Positions 1 through 5,416 of a stretch of DNA of 5,736 bases are shown here, one piece after another (position 1 is the stretch's first letter; every line of letters starts with the position of its first letter). The notes under the pieces were generated by a model. It did not search any database and was not told where the DNA came from. It was given only the letters and a program-made list of their open reading frames with translations. Source of the DNA: an uncultured Gammaproteobacteria bacterium (GTDB lineage Bacteria; Pseudomonadota; Gammaproteobacteria; GCA-2729495); the NCBI GenBank assembly GCA_947258805.1, contig CAMYJV010000158.1, forward strand, positions 1 through 5,736, written 5' to 3'. Both the position numbers and the translations under genes were made by a program.

Positions 1-90
1 GAGTCCGATATGCTCGATCTCCTGTATCCCAACACGCTCGGATGCACGGGCGTGGTCACTGTCGTTTGCTTTCGTTTAAATCGTTCGTAG
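1..90 (+). CDS. possible 3' end of an unidentified plus-strand gene
   Basis: An open frame enters from the left edge in frame 1 and stops at TAG 88-90, giving 29 residues that begin ESDMLDLLYPNTLGC. I do not recognise the family and there is too little to judge. The last dozen or so bases fall in what looks like antisense amidase sequence (the amidase homology on the opposite strand begins near 77-82), so the terminal residues may be read-through past a rearrangement junction rather than the native end of this protein. The bases around 60-90 are clearly less GC-rich than the rest of the window. It could equally be a chance open frame; the main reason to list it is that it sits directly against the break in the amidase gene. 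Confidence 0.2.
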   Translation, partial: ESDMLDLLYPNTLGCTGVVTVVCFRLNRS

Positions 91-493
91 TTTCCCAGCG
101 GCAGGAAAACTCGGGGGTATTGGTGCGGCCCAGCACCACGACACCGGCGTCGAGCAGGTTCTGCACGCAGGGCGAGCTGAGCGACGCCACGTTGTCCTTA
201 AGTGCCGCGCAGCCGTTCACCGTGGCCCAGCCCTCGAGATCGTGGCAACCCTTGATGGTGACGGGCACCCCGTGAAGCGGACCGAGCTTGCTGCCCTTTG
301 CCAACGCCTGGTCGGACCGGTCGGCCGCGGCCAGTGCGGCGTCTGCCCGGATTTCCACAACCGCATTCAGCAGCGGGTTCACCGCGTCGAGCCGCTCCAG
401 GCAGGCCGTCACGGCCTCGCGGGCGCTGAACTCGCGATTGCGGATTCCGCTGGCAACAGCCGTTGCGTCCAGGCGCCAGAGTGCTTCAGGCAT
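56..493 (-). pseudogene. amidase-signature-family hydrolase, 3'-truncated remnant
   Basis: Family members hydrolyse amides to carboxylate plus ammonia with a Ser-cisSer-Lys triad and are usually about 450-500 residues; this frame gives 145. I chose the ATG at 493-491 because a G-rich GGGAG site lies just upstream (502-498) and the usual family N-terminus follows, with a 'SAREAVTACLERLDAVNPLLNAV' type helix in residues 23-46. Residues 71-81 read GPLHGVPVTIK, placing the catalytic lysine at K81, and residues 122-139 read GRTNTPEFSCRWETTNDL, which family members normally follow with 'HGRTLNPW' and then the GGSSGG stretch carrying the serines. Here homology ends at about residue 139 and a stop follows six unrelated codons later. 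Neither other minus-strand frame below position 80 resumes the family sequence, so a simple frameshift does not explain the loss. Without both serines it cannot be active. The gene is divergent from the nitronate monooxygenase. The family assignment is firm; whether the break is biological or an assembly junction is open. Confidence 0.8.
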
Positions 494-630
494 CGTTCTC
501 CCCCCCGGCTCCGCGCCGACAGCATAGAGTGTGCCGAGTCTGTCGCCGCGTGCAAGTCGTGCGCGTTGTGGTCCACAATGCAGCGGCATTTTCATCAAGT
601 ATGCACGGCGGCAAGACGGCCGGCCTTAAC
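494..630. promoter_or_regulatory. divergent intergenic region between amidase remnant and nitronate monooxygenase
   Basis: These 137 bases separate two oppositely oriented starts and should hold both promoters. Beyond the palindrome at 566-578 I see no convincing pair of -35/-10 boxes for either direction. On the minus strand a TATGCT hexamer (526-521) resembles a -10 box but lacks a -35 at proper spacing. On the plus strand TTGTGG (566-571) could act as a poor -35 with the AT-rich stretch 588-598 downstream. A run of seven C (500-506) gives the minus-strand gene its G-rich ribosome binding site. Confidence 0.5.
566..578. promoter_or_regulatory. perfect 13-bp palindrome, candidate GntR-type operator
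   Basis: TTGTGG-T-CCACAA is an exact inverted repeat with 6-bp arms and one central base. It fits the general TNGT...ACNA half-site pattern of FadR/FCD-type GntR regulators, many of which control catabolic operons. It lies 52 bp upstream of the nitronate monooxygenase ATG and 72 bp upstream of the amidase ATG, a position from which one regulator could control both genes. No regulator gene is present in the window. The symmetry is seen directly; the regulator family is inference from pattern alone. Confidence 0.45.
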
Positions 631-1650
631 ATGACAAGCATTCGCACACGCCTGACGGACCGGTATGCCTTGGCCCACCCCATTGCGTGCGCGGGCATGG
701 CTTTTGTCACACTGTCGCCGCGGTTACCGGTGGCTGTCTGTGAAGCTGGCGCCCTCGGCGCGTTTGCCGCCGGGCCGTTTCCCCCGAAGTTCATTCGCGC
801 CAATCTCACGGCCATTGCGGAGCAGACCAGTGCGCCGCTGAACCTCAACTTCATCACGCCCTTCATCACCGACGAGCACATCGAGCTGGCCGTTGAATTG
901 CAGCCGGCCGTGGTCTCTTTTCACTGGGCGCTGCCCGGTCAGACCTGGATCGACCGGCTGCACGCGGTGGGCGTGGACGTGTGGCACCAGGTAGGCAATG
1001 TGACAGACGCGCAGCGCGCCATGGACCTGGGTATCGATGTCATCGTTGCCCAGGGTCTCGAAGCCGGCGGCCACTGCTACGGCAAACTGCCGCTATTCGT
1101 GCTGCTGCCCGCGGTGATCGATGCGGTGGCGGACAAGACCCTGGTGCTGGCCGCAGGCGGCATTGCCGACGGCCGGGCCCTGGCCGGTGCGCTGGCGCTG
1201 GGCGCCGATGGCGCTGTTGTCGGCACGCGCCTGGTGGCGACACCGGAAGCCGACGTTGCGGACGACTACAAGCAACGCATTGTCACGGCCGGCGCGCAGG
1301 ACACCGTACTGTCTTCCATGTTTGGGCGTGACATGCCCGACTTCAATCCGATGCGCCTGATTCGCAACGAACTGGTCAACGAGTGGCACGATCGCGTAGA
1401 CGCCATCGACGCAATGGGCGACCAGGAACAGCCCGTGATCGGCAGCATGCAACTGGGCGGCCAGGTCATGGAGATGCGTCGCTTCTCCAGCCTGTTGCCC
1501 GTGGCCGGTGCCACCGGCGACTTCGAACAGATGCCGCTGACGGCCGGCCAGGGCCTGGGCGCGATTCAAGACATACTGCCCGCTGCGCAGGTGATTGAGG
1601 ACATTGCCACTGAGGCTGCCCGTGCACTGGCACGGATACAAAACGGGTGA
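631..1650 (+). CDS. nitronate monooxygenase family protein (2-nitropropane dioxygenase-like, FMN-dependent)
   Basis: A 339-residue TIM-barrel flavoenzyme of the class I nitronate monooxygenase family. Characterised members oxidise alkyl nitronates with O2, yielding a carbonyl compound and nitrite in the cytoplasm. The N-terminus reads TRLTDRYALAHPIACAGMAFV (residues 6-26), the family's opening strand and phosphate-side loop. Residues 141-148 read QGLEAGGH, placing the conserved catalytic histidine at H148. Residues 173-200 (LAAGGIADGRAL, then GALALGADGAVVGTR) form the FMN-phosphate-binding segment. Family length is normally 320-360. The start at 631 fits the family N-terminus; ATG 601 would add ten unrelated residues, and neither has an obvious Shine-Dalgarno site. 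Residue 150, two after the histidine, is Tyr where many members have Gly (GGHxG), so substrate specificity may differ. Some relatives are NAD(P)H:quinone reductases or FabK-like enoyl-ACP reductases, so the reaction is less certain than the family. Its stop overlaps the next gene's GTG, indicating one transcript. Confidence 0.88.
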   Translation: MTSIRTRLTDRYALAHPIACAGMAFVTLSPRLPVAVCEAGALGAFAAGPFPPKFIRANLTAIAEQTSAPLNLNFITPFITDEHIELAVELQPAVVSFHWALPGQTWIDRLHAVGVDVWHQVGNVTDAQRAMDLGIDVIVAQGLEAGGHCYGKLPLFVLLPAVIDAVADKTLVLAAGGIADGRALAGALALGADGAVVGTRLVATPEADVADDYKQRIVTAGAQDTVLSSMFGRDMPDFNPMRLIRNELVNEWHDRVDAIDAMGDQEQPVIGSMQLGGQVMEMRRFSSLLPVAGATGDFEQMPLTAGQGLGAIQDILPAAQVIEDIATEAARALARIQNG

Positions 1651-2540
1651 GCAAGGCGCAAGAACGCGCGCAGCCGATCCTGGTCGTTGGCGCTACGGGT
1701 CGCATCGGCGGTGAACTGATTCGTCTGCTGACCGCCGCCGGCAAACCCGTGCGGGCCCTCGTGAGACCGGGGTCTGCGTCGGCAACACAGTTTCCACAAG
1801 GCGTAGAGATCGTACCTGGTGACCTGGACGATCGCGACAGCCTGGGCGCGGCAACAGACCAGATCGCCGCGGCCTTCGTCGCGGTTCGCGACCATCCCGA
1901 CCAGGTGCAGTGGGAAAGTAACCTGATTGCGAGCCTGGAGACCAGCAACCCGGTGCAACTCGTCAAGGTCTCCGCCTTTGCCGCGAGCCTGGACCCGGCG
2001 CCGGGTTACGGACGCATCCACGCGGCAATCGAAGCCAGACTGCGCGAGTCCGGTTTGCCGTGGACCGTGTTGCAACCTTACATGTACATGCAGAACTTCC
2101 TGGAGATCGCCGACGCGGTTCGCTACGCCGGGCGCATACTCCTGCCCCTCGGACACAGCCGCGTGGCCTTCATCGATGCGCGCGACGTCGCCCGGGCCGC
2201 CGCCAGCATCCTGGGCGAGTCCGGGCACGACGAACAGACCTACGTGCTGACAGGACCGGAATCCCTGCGCTGCGCCGACGTTGCAGAGGCGATGACCGCA
2301 GTTCTGGCACGCAAGGTCGGGTACGTGCCCGTGCCGCAGTGGCTGGCCGGCCGGCTGATGCGCCTGTCCGGGGTCACAGACTGGGACATCGAGATGCGCA
2401 CAGAACTGTTCCAGATGCTGCGACGGAACGGCGAAGCGGACACCAACGATACGCTGGCGCGACTCACGGGTGCCGGCCCCACCCCGCTGCAGGCCTTTCT
2501 GCGTGACCACCGCCCGGTCTTCGCGCGATCCCACCGTTGA
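1647..2540 (+). CDS. NmrA-like NAD(P)-binding atypical SDR family protein
   Basis: A 297-residue Rossmann-fold protein starting at GTG 1647. The GTGA overlap with the preceding stop implies translational coupling with the nitronate monooxygenase gene. Residues 11-24 (ILVVGATGRIGGEL) carry the GxxGxxG dinucleotide-binding loop at G15-G21. Residues 106-114 (VKVSAFAAS) form the strand before the active-site region, and residues 121-140 include YGRIHAAIEARLRESGLPW, where a YxxxH arrangement replaces the classical YxxxK of short-chain dehydrogenases, as expected for atypical NmrA-like members. The stretches WTVLQPYMYMQNFLE and FIDARDVARAA (175-185) are family hallmarks, and the C-terminal DTLARLTGAGPTPLQAFLRDH (about 270-290) matches the usual tail. 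Such proteins act either as NAD(P)H-dependent reductases, including quinone reductases, or as non-catalytic redox sensors; sequence alone does not decide. Its pairing with a flavoenzyme suggests work on the same substrate or on supply or sensing of NAD(P)H. No signal peptide or membrane segment is seen. Confidence 0.85.
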   Translation: MSKAQERAQPILVVGATGRIGGELIRLLTAAGKPVRALVRPGSASATQFPQGVEIVPGDLDDRDSLGAATDQIAAAFVAVRDHPDQVQWESNLIASLETSNPVQLVKVSAFAASLDPAPGYGRIHAAIEARLRESGLPWTVLQPYMYMQNFLEIADAVRYAGRILLPLGHSRVAFIDARDVARAAASILGESGHDEQTYVLTGPESLRCADVAEAMTAVLARKVGYVPVPQWLAGRLMRLSGVTDWDIEMRTELFQMLRRNGEADTNDTLARLTGAGPTPLQAFLRDHRPVFARSHR

Positions 2541-2591
2541 GCCGGGCGAGCGGGCCATGATCTGCTGGCAGCGAGTTCAGCGAGGGCTCAA
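2537..2591 (+). repeat. long-range 7-bp inverted repeat after the SDR stop
   Basis: TTGAGCC (2537-2543, spanning the TGA stop) is complementary to GGCTCAA (2585-2591), with 41 bases between. It could form the base of an RNA structure after the SDR gene, but there is no downstream U tract and the inner sequence shows no strong helix, so it is not a convincing intrinsic terminator. Chance pairing is possible. Confidence 0.25.
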
Positions 2592-2602
2592 TGGGTTCAC
2601 CG

Positions 2603-2640
2603 GGCCGCGGCAAAATTCTAAGGTTTTTGCCGAAACGGCC
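2603..2640. repeat. nested inverted repeat upstream of the TonB receptor gene, candidate operator or hairpin
   Basis: The inner arms CGGCAAAA (2608-2615) and TTTTGCCG (2625-2632) are exact complements around a 9-nt spacer. Outer arms GGCCG (2603-2607) and CGGCC (2636-2640) continue the pairing after a 3-nt AAA bulge on the right side, giving 13 paired positions. The right inner arm contains TTGCCG, usable as a -35 box, and the repeat ends just before a candidate extended -10. That geometry favours a protein-binding operator that blocks the receptor promoter. As RNA it would be a stable hairpin and could end transcription of the upstream pair, although no U run follows. The symmetry is certain; the role is inference. 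Confidence 0.55.
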
Positions 2641-2655
2641 TGCTAGGATTAATGA
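2627..2655 (+). promoter_or_regulatory. candidate promoter for the TonB receptor-nitrilase unit
   Basis: TGCTAGGAT (2641-2649) reads as an extended -10 element (TGn followed by TAGGAT). Alternatively TTGCCG (2627-2632) as -35 pairs at 17-bp spacing with TAATGA (2650-2655). Either choice starts transcription near 2656-2662, about 65-70 nt before the ATG at 2728. The region is the most AT-rich intergenic stretch in the window. The -35 overlaps the right arm of the inverted repeat, so binding there would interfere with RNA polymerase. Matches to consensus are moderate. Confidence 0.4.
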
Positions 2656-2715
2656 TGCCACAAAGCAAAACAACAAGGTACGGAAATCATCTGACCGCAC
2701 AAAGCTGACTTGCAC

Positions 2716-2721
2716 GGGGGA
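2716..2721 (+). promoter_or_regulatory. ribosome binding site deciding the TonB receptor start
   Basis: GGGGGA lies 6 nt before ATG 2728. An in-frame TTG at 2710 would place this purine run inside the coding region, so 2728 is preferred as the start. Confidence 0.6.
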
Positions 2722-2727
2722 AAAGCT

Positions 2728-5379
2728 ATGTTCGCAGGTACGAAGCAGCCAGCCGCTGCGAAGGGTCTGAATACATCACCGGCCCGGGGTGTTCGTCTCC
2801 CCCGGGTTGCATCACTTCTAGTCGGCACGCTCGCCTGCACCGCGCTGGGCCAGGTGCCAACCGACGCGAAGGCGCAGGGCGCAGATGGCGGCACCCTGGA
2901 CGACATCCTGGTCACGGCGCGACGGCGGGAAGAAAGCCTGCAGGACACGCCGATCTCCATCACGGCGTTCGAAGGTCAGGATCTTGCACGCCGGCAAATC
3001 GACGCGCTGGACGGCATCGACCAATTCACACCGAACCTGGTCATCGATACCGCGACAACTTTTTCTGGCTCGAACGCCACTGCTTCAGTTTTTATCCGTG
3101 GTATTGGCCAGGTGGATTTTACGGCCACGACGGAACCGGGTGTTGGCATTTACCTGGACGGCGTTTACATTTCACAAACTATCGGCAGCATTCTCGACCT
3201 GGTCGACGTGGAGCGAGTCGAAGTCTTGCGCGGCCCGCAGGGCACGCTCTTCGGCCGCAACACCATCGGCGGGGCGATCAGCGTCACCTCGGTCAAGCCT
3301 GATACCGAATCCGTGTATGGCGACGTGAAGCTTACGACGGGCGAGGACAATCGCTTTGATATCAGCGGTTTCGTCAATCTGCCGATCACGGACACCCTGG
3401 CGGCCCGGCTGTCCGCCGCGCACTTCGAACGCGACGGCTACATCGAGGCGCCCAACAGCCCCGGCGGTGACGACCTCGGCGACATCGACCAGGACGTCGC
3501 CCGCGCGGCGCTGCGCTGGACCCCGACCGAAAGGTTTACCGCGGACTTCACGTACGACTGGTCCCGGTCCCGTGAATCGGGGGCACCGGTGGTCAACTCG
3601 ACGGTGTACGACGGTGCGAGCCTTGCGTTTATCGGCAATCTCGCCGATCCGCTCAGCCCGGACTACGTGCCGCCGCCCAATCCGCTGCCGGCACCGAGCT
3701 TTGTGGACCTGAACAACATCCTGGCCGGTGCGCCCATCTGCACCGAGGGCGGGATCGCGCCCGCGGGGGACTGCGCCGCGCCGAACCCGTTGTTCGGCGG
3801 GCCAACGATCACCAGCGCGGATACCCAGCCGCGCGACAGCGGTGCGCAGAACCTGACGCCGCTGGACCAGAAATCGAACACTGACATCTGGGGCGTCAGC
3901 CTGACGCTGGAGTACGCCTTCGACTGGGCGACGATCAAGTCCATCACCAGCTATCGCGATGTCGATGCGTTCACCGTGCTAGACAACGACGCCTTGCTGG
4001 TCGTGAACAACCAGCTGATCGACGAATTCGACATCGACCAGACCTCGCAGGAAATCCAGCTGACCGGCACGCTGTTCAACGATCGCCTGAACTGGCTGGT
4101 GGGTGGCTACTTTTTCAGGGAAGACGGGTTGAACCTGGACCAGGTGCAGTTCACGCCGGTACACATCCTGTCCGGCGCCGAGATCGACAATGAAAGTAAC
4201 GCGGGCTTCGCGCAGCTGACCTTCGACTTCACCGACAAACTGTCGTTGACGGGCGGCATTCGCTACACGGACGAAACGAAGGAGTTCAAGGTCAGTCCCA
4301 AGTGCCGCAAGATTCCCGGCGGACCCGTCACGCGAATCGCCGACGGCTCGGTCGTCACCTGCACGCCCTTGCAGACCGTCATCGATCCGAAATTCCTGAA
4401 CCAAGGCTTTCTCGAGTTCGTCGGTGCTCCGATCTTTCCTGACGACGCACCGGATCCTGACGCGCGAGTTTGCTGTCTGCCGATCTCTGACGCCGCCGGC
4501 AATGTGGTCGGCCTGGTCCGCGGCCTGAACCCGGGCGACGAAGTCCTGCCCAGGGGCAACTCGGACAAGAGTTTTGACGAGTGGACGCCGATGGTCAGCC
4601 TCTCCTACAAATGGAACGACGACCTGCTGACCTACGCCAGCTACTCCAAGGGCTTCAAGTCCGGTGGCTGGGTGCAACGGGTGTTCCCGCCGAAGACCGA
4701 AGTCCCCTCTTTCGAGCCGGAAACGGCCAAGGTCTACGAGGTTGGTGTCAAGTGGAGCGGCTTCGACCAGCGGCTGCGCGTGAACGGTGCGGCCTTCCAC
4801 ACGGATTACGAAGACCTGCAAATCGAAGTGAACGACGGCATTGCGCCGGTCACCCGTAACGCGGCGGAGGCCGAAATCGACGGCTTTGAGCTGGAGATCA
4901 CCGCGATACCGATCGACAACCTGCTGGTGCAGGCCGGCGTCGGTTACCTGGACGCGAAGTACACCGACCTCGACCCGTCACAGAACTTCTTCACCGACCT
5001 TGTGGCCTTCGACGAAGACTCGAAGCTGGTCAACGCGCCGGACTGGTCAGTCAATATCGGTGGCGAATACACCTTCAACCTGGCGAACGGCTCCAGCATC
5101 ATCACCCGGGTGGACTACTCGTGGGTAGACGACACCTACAAGGGCGCGCTGAACTTCCCCGAGCTCGAGCAGGAAGCGTACGACCTGTGGGACGCCTACA
5201 TCACCTGGGTCAGCCCGGGCGACGTCTGGGAGGCCTCGGTGTTCGGCCAGAACCTGGCCGACGAAGACTACATCGTGTCCGGTTTCGCCAACGCGCTGAC
5301 GCAGGGCAAGTCGCAGGTGAGCATCGGCCGGCCACGGCAGATCGGGGCGAGCCTGCAGTACCGCTTCGGCGGCAAGTAG
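2728..5379 (+). CDS. TonB-dependent outer-membrane receptor
   Basis: An 883-residue outer-membrane beta-barrel that would import a ligand using energy from TonB-ExbBD. The N-terminus is long: about 26 residues with several basic residues, then the hydrophobic VASLLVGTLACTALG (27-41), with likely cleavage near AKA-Q (49/50). The TonB box is DDILVTA at 58-64. The plug occupies roughly 68-190, with FIRGIG (122-127), GVGIYLDGVY (138-147), VEVLRGPQGTLFGRNTIGGAI (164-184) and VTSVKP (186-191). The barrel follows to the end and includes YASYSKGFKSGGW (636-648). The chain ends YRFGGK, so the usual terminal phenylalanine for barrel assembly (F880) is three residues in. Cysteines occur in predicted loop regions: C338/C349, C526/C545 and the adjacent pair C582/C583. 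The loop at about 520-605 is large. Receptors of this subfamily are numerous in sphingomonads and marine gammaproteobacteria and the ligand is generally unknown; nothing here marks it as a siderophore or vitamin B12 receptor. No anti-sigma or FecA-type signalling domain precedes the plug. A nitrilase gene follows after 37 nt. Confidence 0.95.
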   Translation: MFAGTKQPAAAKGLNTSPARGVRLPRVASLLVGTLACTALGQVPTDAKAQGADGGTLDDILVTARRREESLQDTPISITAFEGQDLARRQIDALDGIDQFTPNLVIDTATTFSGSNATASVFIRGIGQVDFTATTEPGVGIYLDGVYISQTIGSILDLVDVERVEVLRGPQGTLFGRNTIGGAISVTSVKPDTESVYGDVKLTTGEDNRFDISGFVNLPITDTLAARLSAAHFERDGYIEAPNSPGGDDLGDIDQDVARAALRWTPTERFTADFTYDWSRSRESGAPVVNSTVYDGASLAFIGNLADPLSPDYVPPPNPLPAPSFVDLNNILAGAPICTEGGIAPAGDCAAPNPLFGGPTITSADTQPRDSGAQNLTPLDQKSNTDIWGVSLTLEYAFDWATIKSITSYRDVDAFTVLDNDALLVVNNQLIDEFDIDQTSQEIQLTGTLFNDRLNWLVGGYFFREDGLNLDQVQFTPVHILSGAEIDNESNAGFAQLTFDFTDKLSLTGGIRYTDETKEFKVSPKCRKIPGGPVTRIADGSVVTCTPLQTVIDPKFLNQGFLEFVGAPIFPDDAPDPDARVCCLPISDAAGNVVGLVRGLNPGDEVLPRGNSDKSFDEWTPMVSLSYKWNDDLLTYASYSKGFKSGGWVQRVFPPKTEVPSFEPETAKVYEVGVKWSGFDQRLRVNGAAFHTDYEDLQIEVNDGIAPVTRNAAEAEIDGFELEITAIPIDNLLVQAGVGYLDAKYTDLDPSQNFFTDLVAFDEDSKLVNAPDWSVNIGGEYTFNLANGSSIITRVDYSWVDDTYKGALNFPELEQEAYDLWDAYITWVSPGDVWEASVFGQNLADEDYIVSGFANALTQGKSQVSIGRPRQIGASLQYRFGGK

Positions 5380-5405
5380 CCGCCGGAACGACCCGGACTC
5401 CGCCC

Positions 5406-5409
5406 GGAG
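5406..5409 (+). promoter_or_regulatory. ribosome binding site of the nitrilase gene
   Basis: GGAG sits 7 nt before ATG 5417 and supports that start. It can pair with CTCC at 5398-5401 across a 4-nt loop, a short stem that could partly mask the site unless ribosomes terminating at the receptor stop (5377-5379) open it. No terminator or promoter is visible in the 37-nt gap, favouring co-transcription with the receptor gene. Confidence 0.5.
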
Positions 5410-5416
5410 CGACTGC

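Noticed and set aside
1..90. Insertion-sequence end at the amidase break
   Set aside because: No terminal inverted repeat, target duplication or transposase motif can be identified in the short stretch available; it remains only a possibility.
494..598. 35-residue upstream extension of the amidase frame on the minus strand
   Set aside because: The residues before the ATG at 493 match nothing typical of amidases and run through the palindrome; a G-rich ribosome binding site precedes ATG 493.
463..630. N-terminal extension of the nitronate monooxygenase frame back to ATG 463
   Set aside because: The extra residues are Arg/Val-rich with no family similarity, they cross the divergent promoter region and the palindrome, and they overlap the amidase start; the family N-terminus fits ATG 631.
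1566..2558. 330-codon minus-strand open frame opposite the NmrA-like gene
   Set aside because: It lies antisense to a gene with clear family motifs; its translation has no recognisable domain and is rich in the Arg/Gly/His/Gln mix expected of antisense GC-rich codons.
2537..2640. Intrinsic terminator after the NmrA-like gene
   Set aside because: Both the 2537/2591 pairing and the 2603-2640 hairpin lack a following U run, so a classic intrinsic terminator is not supported; the second dyad fits an operator better.
43..2720. Recurring TGCACGG at 43, 602 and 2711 as a shared regulatory element
   Set aside because: Seven bases in a GC-rich window recur easily by chance; flanks differ and the positions have no consistent relation to starts.
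3979..4821. 280-codon minus-strand open frame opposite the TonB receptor barrel
   Set aside because: It is antisense to unmistakable receptor sequence, with no domain and no convincing ribosome binding site; a mirror effect of codon bias.
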